A DNA stretch of 26,997 bases from Colwellia sp. (GTDB lineage: Bacteria; Pseudomonadota; Gammaproteobacteria; Enterobacterales; Alteromonadaceae), in contig DPHE01000048.1 of the NCBI GenBank assembly GCA_003521815.1, forward strand, positions 21,456 through 48,452, written 5' to 3'. How positions within the stretch are numbered: the first letter of the stretch is position 1; each line of letters starts with the position of its first letter. The position numbers were made by a program, and so were the translations under genes. Under the pieces are notes generated by a model, which searched no databases, was not told the origin of the DNA, and saw nothing but the letters and a program-made list of their open reading frames with translations. Positions 6,311-14,209 of the stretch are shown in pieces.

Positions 6311-8095
6311 ATGCGTAGTCTTTATTGTGGTGAAGTTAACGAATCTCATATTGGTCAAGAAGTCACTCTTTGTGGCTGGGTTAATCGTCGTCGTGATTTA
6401 GGCGCGGTTATATTTCTTGATTTACGTGATCGAGAAGGGTTAGTTCAAGTTGTTTATGATCCTGATCTTCCTGAAGTACTTGCGACTGCCAACACGTTAC
6501 GTAATGAATTTTGTGTTCAGCTTAAAGGCATAGTTCGCGCTCGTCCTGAAGGCCAAGTGAATAAAACTATGAAAACCGGTGCCATTGAAATACTAGGTCT
6601 TGAACTGACTATTTTAAATAAATCAGCACCTTTACCGCTTGATTCAAACCAAGTGAATTCAGAAGAGCAGCGTTTAAAATATCGCTACCTTGATTTACGC
6701 CGTGTTGAAATGACTGAACGTATGCGTTTTCGCGCTAAAGTGACTTCAAAAGTACGTAGTTCATTAGAAGCATTAGGATTTTTAGATATTGAAACGCCTA
6801 TGCTTACTGCCGCAACTCCAGAAGGTGCTCGTGATTATTTAGTACCAAGTCGAACACACAAAGGCAAGTTCTTTGCTTTGCCGCAATCGCCACAGTTATT
6901 TAAACAATTACTAATGATGTCGGGCATGGAACGTTATTATCAAATTGTTAAATGTTTTCGTGATGAAGATTTACGTGCAGACAGACAACCTGAATTTACT
7001 CAAATAGATATTGAAACCTCATTTATGAGTAGTGAACAAGTCATGGAAGTAAGTGAAACCATGATTAGAGAGCTATTTAAAGAAATGCTTGATGTTGATC
7101 TTGGCAAATTTCCTTCTATGCCATTTAGCGAAGCCATGCGACGCTTTGGCTCTGACAAACCTGACCTACGTAATCCGTTAGAGTTAGTAGATGTTGCTGA
7201 TATACTGAAAGACGTAGAGTTTAAAGTATTCTCTGGCCCTGCAAATGATGAAAATGGCCGTGTCTCTGTTATTTGTGTACCGGGTGGAGCTGCTAAGTTT
7301 TCAAGAAAAGGCATTGATGATCTGACTAAATTTGTTGGCATTTATGGCGCCAAAGGCATGCCATGGATGAAAGTTAACGACATTGATGCAGCCTTAGCCA
7401 CAGGGCTTGAAGGCTTACAATCACCTATTTTGAAATTTTTATCAGCAGAAGCAGCAAAAGCGTTACTTGAACGTACTAATGCTAAAACAGGTGATATTAT
7501 TTTCTTTGGCGCAGATACTTATAATGTAGTAACTGAATCTCTTGGTGCGCTTCGTCTTAAGTTAGGTGAAGATTTAGATTTACTTGAAGGTGATTGGAAA
7601 CCATTATGGGTTGTTGATTTCCCAATGTTTGAAGAAATTGATGGCCACATGCATGCACTTCATCATCCATTTACTGCGCCAACTAATTTAACACCAGAGC
7701 AACTTGAAGCTAATCCATTAGGTGCTTTGTCAGATGCTTATGACATGGTTCTCAATGGCTGTGAACTTGGTGGTGGCTCTGTACGTATTCATAACCAAGA
7801 CATGCAGTCTGCCGCGTTTAGAATTTTAGGTATTGGTGAAGAAGAAGCACAAGAAAAATTTGGTTTCTTACTTGAAGCCCTACAATACGGTGCGCCGCCA
7901 CACGCAGGTTTAGCGTTTGGTCTGGATCGCTTAGTAATGTTAATGACTGGTGCTAGCTCTATTCGCGAAGTTATGGCATTCCCGAAAACGAATACAGCAG
8001 CCTGCCCATTAACTAATGCACCAGGTAATGCTAATACGGCTCAGTTAGCTGAGCTAGGTGTGGCGATAATTAAAGAAGAGAAAAGTTCTGAATAA
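6311..8095 (+). CDS. aspS: Aspartyl-tRNA synthetase
   Basis: This class II aminoacyl-tRNA synthetase attaches aspartate to tRNA-Asp in the cytoplasm. The 594 residues match the bacterial type (E. coli 590). Order of parts: an N-terminal OB-fold anticodon-binding domain (about 1-110, CGWVNRRRDLGAVIFLDLRDREG), the catalytic core with motif 2 (FRDEDLRADRQPEFTQID at about 218-235), the bacterial insertion (GAD) domain in the middle, and motif 3 (APPHAGLAFGLDRLVMLM), then the conserved tail PKTNTAACPLTNAPG. The start at 6311 gives the family opening MRSLYCGEV and is preceded by AAGG about 10 bases upstream. Promoter and leader hairpin are listed separately. Downstream lies a REP-like cluster and then ruvC; in E. 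coli nudB and yebC separate aspS from ruvC, and these are absent here. Confidence 0.98.
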   Translation: MRSLYCGEVNESHIGQEVTLCGWVNRRRDLGAVIFLDLRDREGLVQVVYDPDLPEVLATANTLRNEFCVQLKGIVRARPEGQVNKTMKTGAIEILGLELTILNKSAPLPLDSNQVNSEEQRLKYRYLDLRRVEMTERMRFRAKVTSKVRSSLEALGFLDIETPMLTAATPEGARDYLVPSRTHKGKFFALPQSPQLFKQLLMMSGMERYYQIVKCFRDEDLRADRQPEFTQIDIETSFMSSEQVMEVSETMIRELFKEMLDVDLGKFPSMPFSEAMRRFGSDKPDLRNPLELVDVADILKDVEFKVFSGPANDENGRVSVICVPGGAAKFSRKGIDDLTKFVGIYGAKGMPWMKVNDIDAALATGLEGLQSPILKFLSAEAAKALLERTNAKTGDIIFFGADTYNVVTESLGALRLKLGEDLDLLEGDWKPLWVVDFPMFEEIDGHMHALHHPFTAPTNLTPEQLEANPLGALSDAYDMVLNGCELGGGSVRIHNQDMQSAAFRILGIGEEEAQEKFGFLLEALQYGAPPHAGLAFGLDRLVMLMTGASSIREVMAFPKTNTAACPLTNAPGNANTAQLAELGVAIIKEEKSSE

Positions 8096-8124
8096 AGACT
8101 CCTCGACCCTATACTCATAGAGCT

Positions 8125-8296
8125 TTCGACTCTTCGACTCTTCGACTCTTCGACAGGCTCAGGAGGAACGGAAGTTCAGTATGTAAAGTTACTCCCCGTT
8201 TGTCCTGAGCCTGTCGAAGGAATCTTGTCGCCCTTCGACTGCTGCGCGCTCAGGACAAACGGGCGCATAACCGTTATCCCTGAGCTTGTCGAAGGG
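8125..8296. repeat. REP-like palindrome cluster between aspS and ruvC
   Basis: The cluster opens with TTCGACTC three times in tandem (8125-8148), running into TTCGACAGGCTCAGG (8149-8163). Its mirror CCTGAGCCTGTCGAAGG is at 8204-8220. A further unit starts with CCCTTCGACTGC at 8231 and a last one, CCTGAGCTTGTCGAAGGG, lies at 8279-8296. CCCGTTTGTCCTGAGC (8195-8210) and its exact reverse complement (8248-8263) form a 16-bp perfect inverted repeat with a 37-base loop. The core matches the cluster between cmoA and cmoB (4947-5039). It ends 22 bp before the ruvC start, and it probably folds into strong hairpins in any aspS-ruvC transcript. Confidence 0.85.
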
Positions 8297-8318
8297 TCAA
8301 AAAAGGCTATCACTGAAA

Positions 8319-8846
8319 ATGTCTATTATTTTAGGTATCGATCCCGGGTCACGCTTCACTGGCTACGGGGTTATCAAAAAAGAAGGTCGTACTTTTACCT
8401 ACCTTGGCAGTGGCTGTATTAAAGCACTCAGTCAAGGTGATGATCTTGCCTCACGCTTACAAACTATTTTTTCGGGTGTCTCTGAAATAATTCTACAATT
8501 TAAACCTGAAATGTTTGCCATTGAACAAGTTTTTATGGCAAAAAATCCAGACTCCGCATTAAAATTAGGGCAAGCCAGAGGCGCTGTTATTGTTGCGGCC
8601 ACTAACAGAGGCCTAACAATAGCAGAATATTCTGCCAGACAAATTAAACAAGCTGTTGTAGGTACTGGCGGCGCAGATAAAAGCCAAGTTCAACATATGG
8701 TAAAAACTATTCTTAAATTAGCGGGTACACCACAAGCCGATGCAGCTGATGCACTTGCCGTTGCTTTATGCCACGGTCATAGTCATGAAAGTTTGGCAAA
8801 ACTTGCTGGAGAAGCTAGTAAAGTTGTTAGAGGTAGATTAAGATAA
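8319..8846 (+). CDS. ruvC: Crossover junction endodeoxyribonuclease RuvC
   Basis: RuvC resolves Holliday junctions by paired nicks, working with the RuvAB motor. The 175-residue protein carries the four acidic active-site residues as Asp8 (ILGIDPGSRFTGYG), Glu69 (FAIEQVFMAKNPDSA), Asp141 and Asp144 (ADAADALAVALCH). I place the start at the ATG 8319 because it gives the conserved opening MSIILGIDPG. The open frame extends upstream to a TTG at 8286, but that codon lies inside a REP-like repeat (CCTGAGCTTGTCGAAGGG) and adds 11 residues with no family resemblance. The ribosome binding site is weak (AAAAGG near 8302). The gene is followed by a 156-bp gap before ruvA. Confidence 0.96.
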   Translation: MSIILGIDPGSRFTGYGVIKKEGRTFTYLGSGCIKALSQGDDLASRLQTIFSGVSEIILQFKPEMFAIEQVFMAKNPDSALKLGQARGAVIVAATNRGLTIAEYSARQIKQAVVGTGGADKSQVQHMVKTILKLAGTPQADAADALAVALCHGHSHESLAKLAGEASKVVRGRLR

Positions 8847-9002
8847 TTTATAGTTAGCCGTTAAAGTATAACAGTTCACTATAAAGCTATTTTTACTTAC
8901 TATAAATTCCAGTTTTAACTCGTTACTAAAAACTAACTTTACTGTATAAATATATAGTGTTATGCTTTTGTTATCTTAATCATTACCGTAAGGTTATTAA
9001 CT

Positions 9003-9638
9003 GTGATCGGTCGTTTATCGGGCACTATTGCTGAAAAATCCCCTCCTGATATCCTTATTGAATGCGCTGGCGTTGGTTATGAAGTGACTATGCCAATGAC
9101 GAGTATCTATGCATTACCTGAATTAAATGAGTTAGCGGTTATTTATACTCATTTTGTTGTGCGCGAAGATGCCCAATTATTGTATGGATTTGCTAATCAA
9201 ACGGAGCGTAAATTATTTCGTTTATTAATTAGAGTTAATGGCGTAGGTCCTAAATTAGCCTTAGCTGTATTATCAGCTATGTCAGCCGATCAATTTGTCA
9301 GTTGTGTTAGACATGATGATCTTTCGGGTATTGTAAAAATACCCGGGGTAGGTAAAAAAACGGCCGAGCGTTTATTAATTGAAATGCGAGACAGATTAAA
9401 AGATTGGAAAATGTCATCAACGCCAGCAACTGACGCTATGCCTGTGCAGTTAAGTAATGAACATACGTTTGAGAATACGGTTTACGATAGCGCCTATAAC
9501 AATAAAGGTGATGCGACTAATGCCTTAATATCATTAGGTTACAAGCAGGTTCAAGCAGATAAAGCGGTTAAACTTGTTTATACTGATGGCATGTCGAGCG
9601 AAAATATTATCCGCCACGCTTTAAAGTCAATGTTGTAA
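9003..9638 (+). CDS. ruvA: Holliday junction branch migration protein RuvA
   Basis: RuvA binds the four-way junction and loads the RuvB helicase. The 211-residue protein begins MIGRLSGTIAEKSP from a GTG codon; the family opening MIGRLRG makes this start secure, and TAAGG at about 8990-8994 gives a ribosome binding site 8 bases away. Domain order: an OB-fold (1-64), two helix-hairpin-helix motifs (RVNGVGPKLALAVLS near 75-90 and KIPGVGKKTAERLLIEMRD near 110-130), a variable acidic linker (about 140-160), and the C-terminal RuvB-binding domain (DATNALISLGYKQVQADKAVK). It is separated from ruvC by 156 bp of AT-rich sequence and from ruvB by 63 bp, so ruvAB are likely co-transcribed. Confidence 0.97.
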   Translation: MIGRLSGTIAEKSPPDILIECAGVGYEVTMPMTSIYALPELNELAVIYTHFVVREDAQLLYGFANQTERKLFRLLIRVNGVGPKLALAVLSAMSADQFVSCVRHDDLSGIVKIPGVGKKTAERLLIEMRDRLKDWKMSSTPATDAMPVQLSNEHTFENTVYDSAYNNKGDATNALISLGYKQVQADKAVKLVYTDGMSSENIIRHALKSML

Positions 9639-9701
9639 TGTTATGATAAATAACAAGTATACGTTTAACGGTTAAGTTGTTTTTCAAAAATAGGAATGAA
9701 A

Positions 9702-10709
9702 ATGATAGAAGCGGATCGCTTAATTGAGCCAGCTGCCAGCATTGAAGATGAAGGCGTTGATCGTGCGATCCGCCCTAAAATGCTCAGTGACTATACTGGT
9801 CAAGCCCATGTTAAAGCGCAAATGGAAATTTTCATTCCGGCAGCAAAAAAACGTGGTGAACCCCTTGACCACTTACTCATTTTTGGTCCTCCTGGTTTAG
9901 GAAAAACGACTTTAGCCAATATTGTTGCCAATGAAATGGGCGTTAGTATTCGAACAACCTCTGGCCCAGTGCTTGAGAAAGCCGGCGATCTAGCCGCATT
10001 GCTAACTAATTTAGAAGAAAACGATATTTTATTCATTGATGAAATTCATCGTTTGAGTCCTATTGTGGAAGAGATATTGTATCCTGCAATGGAAGATTAT
10101 CAGTTAGATATTATGATTGGCGAAGGGCCCGCTGCTCGCTCGATAAAGTTAGATTTACCACCTTTTACGTTAATTGGCGCCACAACACGTGCTGGGGCAT
10201 TAACCTCACCATTACGTGATAGGTTTGGTATAGTACAACGGCTAGAATTTTATAACGTACAAGATTTAACAACCATCGTAAAACGTTCGGCACATTTTTT
10301 AAATTTAAGCCTTGATGAAGAGGGGGCTTTTGAAGTAGCTAAACGTTCGCGTGGCACGCCTCGTATAGCGAATAGATTATTGCGACGGGTACGTGATTAT
10401 GCGGATATAAAAACTCATGGTTTGGTTAATAAAGAAACAGCGGCTGCGGCACTTGATATGTTAGAAGTAGACCATGAAGGTTTTGATATTATGGATAGAA
10501 AATTACTACATGCCATAATTGATAAATTTATGGGAGGGCCTGTAGGGCTTGATAATATTGCTGCTGCTATAGGTGAAGAGCGAGAAACGATTGAAGATGT
10601 ACTGGAGCCATTTCTAATTCAGCAAGGTTTCTTACAACGTACACCTAGAGGTCGTATCGCTACAGATAGAGCCTATGATCATTTTTCTATTATCAGACCG
10701 AATGAGTAA
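9702..10709 (+). CDS. ruvB: Holliday junction branch migration ATPase RuvB
   Basis: RuvB is the AAA+ hexameric motor that drives branch migration with RuvA. Using the start at 9702, the protein has 335 residues beginning MIEADRLIEP, the same opening as in E. coli RuvB. An ATG two codons upstream (9696) is possible, but AGGA at 9692-9695 directly abuts it, while spacing to 9702 is normal, so I prefer 9702. Motifs: Walker A FGPPGLGKTT (Lys68), Walker B FIDEIH (about 111-116), sensor 1 GATTRAGALTSPLRDRFG with the arginine finger region, sensor 2 GTPRIANRLLRRVRDYA, and a winged-helix DNA-binding tail ending near GFLQRTPRGR. A weak inverted repeat downstream may be the operon end. Confidence 0.98.
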   Translation: MIEADRLIEPAASIEDEGVDRAIRPKMLSDYTGQAHVKAQMEIFIPAAKKRGEPLDHLLIFGPPGLGKTTLANIVANEMGVSIRTTSGPVLEKAGDLAALLTNLEENDILFIDEIHRLSPIVEEILYPAMEDYQLDIMIGEGPAARSIKLDLPPFTLIGATTRAGALTSPLRDRFGIVQRLEFYNVQDLTTIVKRSAHFLNLSLDEEGAFEVAKRSRGTPRIANRLLRRVRDYADIKTHGLVNKETAAAALDMLEVDHEGFDIMDRKLLHAIIDKFMGGPVGLDNIAAAIGEERETIEDVLEPFLIQQGFLQRTPRGRIATDRAYDHFSIIRPNE

Positions 10710-10732
10710 GATAGTTTAATAGACAGCAAATA

Positions 10733-10758
10733 AAAACGTATAAAGGAATAAACGTTTT
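10733..10758 (+). terminator. Weak inverted repeat after ruvB
   Basis: AAAACGT (10733-10739) pairs with ACGTTTT (10752-10758) around a 12-base loop in the 82-bp gap between the convergent ruvB and DUF2062 genes. The 7-bp AT-rich stem is marginal. Position supports a bidirectional terminator; strength does not. Confidence 0.25.
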
Positions 10759-10791
10759 ATTCAACAGTGTAGAGAATAATTAGTAAACTTA

Positions 10792-11301
10792 TTATCTACT
10801 CACTCTTTTTTTCCATGCTTTTATCGCACTGTAACGCCATAAACCTTGAATAATTAAGTAACCAAGTATGGCAAAAGTTACAGCTAAAACTCCACAGCCT
10901 AATAAAAATGCAGGGCCAATGGTTGATAAACTGTCAACTACCCATTGCCAATTCGCCTCAAAGTTAAACTCTTGCGCTTTTGTACCCATTAACCATGACC
11001 CAACAATATAACAAGCATAAAATATAACGGGCATGGTTAATGGATTTGTTATCCACACAAGAGCGATTGAAATAGGGAGGTTAGAATGCACTAAAATAGC
11101 AGTACCTGCAGCCAACACCATCTGAAATGGAACAGGTATAAAAGCAAAAAATAAACCAACGGCAAAAGCTTTCGCGACTGAATGACGATTCATATGCCAT
11201 AAGTGTGGATTGTGCAATAGGTCGCCAAAAATTTTTAAATGTTTATTGTTTTTAATATTTTGGCTGTTTGGCATAAAACGCTTAATTAGTTTTTTTGGCA
11301 T
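10792..11301 (-). CDS. DUF2062 integral membrane protein
   Basis: The 169-residue protein matches the DUF2062 family by its core HSVAKAFAVGLFFAFIPVPFQMVLAAGTAILVHSNLPISIAL followed by WITNPLTMPVIFYACYIVGSWLMG. Two to three hydrophobic membrane segments are visible at about residues 48-75, 80-108 and 130-152, with a basic N-terminus (KKLIKRF) and C-terminus (KAWKKRVSR). No catalytic residues stand out and the family's function is not established. It is divergent from comEC with a 70-bp gap; from memory this neighbourhood recurs in related genomes. It has no known role in DNA uptake. Its 3' end converges on ruvB. Confidence 0.85.
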   Translation of the reverse strand: MPKKLIKRFMPNSQNIKNNKHLKIFGDLLHNPHLWHMNRHSVAKAFAVGLFFAFIPVPFQMVLAAGTAILVHSNLPISIALVWITNPLTMPVIFYACYIVGSWLMGTKAQEFNFEANWQWVVDSLSTIGPAFLLGCGVLAVTFAILGYLIIQGLWRYSAIKAWKKRVSR

Positions 11302-11371
11302 ATACTCATTATTATCTTTAACTTTGTATTCAAACTAACACGGTAAAATTATAGGAAGTATTTCGTTCGCT

Positions 11372-13789
11372 ATGGATTGGTGGCTAGCTAGTTTTTTTCT
11401 TGGTTCTATATTGTCACTATTCTTACCAATAGTGCCAGATCTTTTTGTGCTATTTTTACTTATTTTACTATCAATCACCCTTTTTTTTTACAAACCTCTA
11501 CGTTTAAGCTCGGGTTTGTTTTTTGGTGCTAGCTGGATGCTATTCAATGCCTTTAATCATCAAAGCCTTTGGCAAGATAATAATTTAAATTCTTTGGCAC
11601 TCGCGACTGCTCCTCAATGGGTAGAAGGGAAGGTAATCAGTTTACAATCTTCAGCGGATCCAATTAAACTCAAGAGTGATAATAAACCGCTTCACTTTAA
11701 TCTAAATGTTACCCACCTTAATTCAAAAAAACTGAGCACGATAATTACAATGCGATTAAGTTGGAAAAATTCCAGCTTTGCTATGCAGCAAGGGCAACTG
11801 GTTAAGTTAAAAGTGAAATTTAAGCCTTCACATGGTTTGGCCAATATAGGTGGGTTTAGTTATCAAACATGGTTAAGAAGTAAGCGTGTTATTGCAACAG
11901 GCTATGTCATTAATGATAAAAAAAACAATATTTTAATAACAACAAACTCAATACGACAACAGCTTTTTAATACCTACAAACAATTATTACCTGAACATAA
12001 TTTATCACCATTATTACTCGCATTAGGTTTTGGCTCTCGCAGTGAGTTAAATCAAGAATTATGGCAAGTTTTGAAAACAACAGGTACAGGGCATCTTATT
12101 GCTATTTCGGGCTTACATATAGGGTTAGTCGCAACAGGTAGTTACTTTCTTATTATGCTGGTTATTCGTTTATTACCATTGAATTTTTATAATCATTTAC
12201 TTTTTTTTCAAATACTAAATATTCGTTACTTTGCCATAGCGGTAAGTTTAAGTGTTGGAATAGTCTATGGGTATTTAGCGGGCTTTTCTTTGCCAACAGT
12301 ACGGGCTTTACTGATGTTAAGTTTTTATTGGTTTATACGTGTTTTTAGTCTAAATATTTCTATTAAACGTTGGCTGCTATTAACACTGTTTTTATTAACA
12401 TTAACAACTCCTTTTAGTTTATTTACCGCAAGCTTTTGGCTATCTTTTTATGCCGTTACTATTATTTTTCTTACTTTATGGCGCTTTAAAAGTCTGCTCA
12501 ATAGCGGTAATAGTGTTTGGCGTTTTATTAAAGGGCTATTTGTTATTCAATTAAGTTTAACGGTTATGTTACTCCCCATTAGCGCGGTGTTTTTTCAGCA
12601 AGTTTCTTTAGTCGCGTTGTTTGCTAATCTAGTTGCAGTACCTTGGATGAGTTTTTTGAGTATTCCTTTATGTTTATTGTCTGTTTTAGTGATGCCTTTC
12701 TCTGAAATAACTTCACAATTTTTGATGGTGTGTTGCATTGAGACCCTACAGGCTTTATGGCATTATTTAAGTTATTTATCACAGCAAACATGGGCAGTTG
12801 TAAATCTTTCAAGTGCGAATATTAAATTGTTCGTCTTATTTGGAATCGTGAGTATTCTTTATTTATTTCTTCAGTTCCCCGTAATGAGTAGTAACCTTAT
12901 TTATTACCAAAGAAAATATGTGAGAAACTTAGTGTTGTTTATGGCGATCAACGTTAGTGTTATTTTGTTTTTTACCGTAAATAATAGATCGAATACCCAA
13001 AGTCACCATATAAAGAAACAAGAGGGCATTAACGATACAAAATGGCAGTTAGTTGTTTTTGATGTTGGACAAGGTTTATCTGTATTAATTCAACGGAATT
13101 CCAAGGCTATTCTATACGATACAGGGGCTGCATACCCTAGTGGCTTTACAATGGCTAATGCCGTGATTTTGCCATATTTACAACATACCGGTGTAGAGCA
13201 ATTAGATAAAATGATAATCAGCCACAGTGATAATGATCATGCAGGCGGTTTAAACGAACTACAAGAATCAATAGTTATAAATGAATTGTTTTATAATGGT
13301 AAGCAATCACCAAAAAATGCTGTTTGCTTACAAGGGAAGTCATTTTTTTGGCAAAATTTACACTTTAAAATGCTATGGCCCAAGAACATTGTAAGCAAAG
13401 AAAATGATGATTCTTGTGTGCTGTTAATTTCTGATGGTAAGCACAGTGTGTTATTGACAGGAGATATTTCAAAAAAAATTGAAACGGCGTTACTTCAAGA
13501 ATATCCCAAACTGAGTACAGATATTTTAATTGTGCCACATCATGGATCAAAAACTTCATCAAGTGATTTGTTTATCACTACGCTACAGCCATCATTTGCT
13601 GTTGCGAGTGCTGGTTATCTAAATCGTTGGCATATGCCAGTTACTGAAGTGGTTCAACGTTACAAGCAACACAATGTAAAATTACTGAATACTGCAAAAT
13701 CGGGCCAAATTATATTTACGATGTCAGCGCAAGGTATCAGTAAACGCTCTTATTACCGTGATTTGTGGCCCTTTTGGTTTGCTCATTAG
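11372..13789 (+). CDS. comEC: ComEC/Rec2 DNA internalization channel protein
   Basis: ComEC forms the inner-membrane pore for single-stranded DNA entry in natural transformation. The 805-residue protein has the full architecture: N-terminal membrane helices and a soluble OB-like domain (about 1-185, DUF4131 type), a multi-helix competence domain (about 200-500, with GTGHLIAISGLHIGLVA and AGFSLPTVRALLML), and a C-terminal metallo-beta-lactamase-like domain (about 560-790). In the last, the metal motif HSDNDHAGG is at residues 618-626 and PHHGSKTSS starts at 722, so metal-binding residues are kept and nuclease activity on the non-entering strand is plausible. All regions are in one frame, so the gene looks functional. 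A possible AGGAAG ribosome binding site lies rather far (about 13 bases) from the ATG. An inverted-repeat element begins 2 bp after the stop codon. Confidence 0.95.
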   Translation: MDWWLASFFLGSILSLFLPIVPDLFVLFLLILLSITLFFYKPLRLSSGLFFGASWMLFNAFNHQSLWQDNNLNSLALATAPQWVEGKVISLQSSADPIKLKSDNKPLHFNLNVTHLNSKKLSTIITMRLSWKNSSFAMQQGQLVKLKVKFKPSHGLANIGGFSYQTWLRSKRVIATGYVINDKKNNILITTNSIRQQLFNTYKQLLPEHNLSPLLLALGFGSRSELNQELWQVLKTTGTGHLIAISGLHIGLVATGSYFLIMLVIRLLPLNFYNHLLFFQILNIRYFAIAVSLSVGIVYGYLAGFSLPTVRALLMLSFYWFIRVFSLNISIKRWLLLTLFLLTLTTPFSLFTASFWLSFYAVTIIFLTLWRFKSLLNSGNSVWRFIKGLFVIQLSLTVMLLPISAVFFQQVSLVALFANLVAVPWMSFLSIPLCLLSVLVMPFSEITSQFLMVCCIETLQALWHYLSYLSQQTWAVVNLSSANIKLFVLFGIVSILYLFLQFPVMSSNLIYYQRKYVRNLVLFMAINVSVILFFTVNNRSNTQSHHIKKQEGINDTKWQLVVFDVGQGLSVLIQRNSKAILYDTGAAYPSGFTMANAVILPYLQHTGVEQLDKMIISHSDNDHAGGLNELQESIVINELFYNGKQSPKNAVCLQGKSFFWQNLHFKMLWPKNIVSKENDDSCVLLISDGKHSVLLTGDISKKIETALLQEYPKLSTDILIVPHHGSKTSSSDLFITTLQPSFAVASAGYLNRWHMPVTEVVQRYKQHNVKLLNTAKSGQIIFTMSAQGISKRSYYRDLWPFWFAH

Positions 13790-13790
13790 T

Positions 13791-14107
13791 GTATACTTAA
13801 GCCACTTCAATATGCAGGATTTAGCTGGAATTAGAAACGTTTTAAGCACAGGTTCATAGTTACAGACTGAACCTAAGTACCTACATTTATCTAGGCAAGG
13901 CATTGATTTAAGAGCATGGTTGTTCCCTTCTCAAAATCAATAACGCAGCATAAATCTTTTATAAACAAGCCCTGCGGGGATGGCTGAATAAATAATACTC
14001 TGCGTTACATCTGTTTTTAATGGAATGACCATTAATAAAAAGATGCACCTTGATGATGTTTCGCTCAGGCATCCTGAAACTCGCATCTTGAGGTGGTTTA
14101 GGTATAT
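13791..14107. mobile_element. Element B: about 317-bp MITE-like element with terminal inverted repeats
   Basis: The ends 13791-13815 and 14083-14107 are imperfect inverted repeats, 20 of 25 positions matching (TATACTTAAGCCAC against TATACCTAAACCAC read inward); a TA target duplication is possible. Internal perfect hairpins are AGGTTCA/TGAACCT (13850-13856 with 13868-13874) and TTAATGG/CCATTAA (14017-14023 with 14029-14035). A core at about 13894-13955 matches the reverse-complemented core of element A. A 64-codon open frame on the minus strand (13959-14153) runs out past the element and is most likely not a gene, although I recall similar short translations annotated in related genomes. It fills the gap between comEC and the msbA promoter. 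No transposase is present. Confidence 0.72.
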
Positions 14108-14132
14108 ATAAAAATCTTAAGATGAGAAAAGT

Positions 14133-14161
14133 TTGGTTGTTGGCAAGAATCACGTTAAAAT
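14133..14161 (+). promoter_or_regulatory. Possible promoter of the msbA operon
   Basis: TAAAAT at 14156-14161 (five of six matches to the -10 consensus) lies 17 bp after TTGGTT at 14133-14138 (a weak -35). It sits just beyond the right end of element B and 48 bp before the msbA start, so the operon could be transcribed independently of the element. Confidence 0.35.
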
Positions 14162-14209
14162 CTAGCTATTGAGAACAAATAATAATACGAAGATGAGAAA
14201 TATTAGCTA

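Noticed and set aside
8125..8156. CRISPR-like tandem repeat
   Set aside because: The units are 8 bp with no spacers, and they merge into a palindromic REP-like core.
8225..8422. Plus-strand 65-codon frame over the REP-like cluster
   Set aside because: Its first half is repeat sequence and its second half is ruvC in another frame.
11372..13789. A competence island
   Set aside because: Only comEC is present. It is commonly a lone chromosomal gene in this position, and no other com or pil genes are in the window.
13959..14153. Minus-strand 64-codon protein
   Set aside because: It lies almost wholly inside the inverted-repeat element B and starts outside it; no ribosome binding site or domain supports it.
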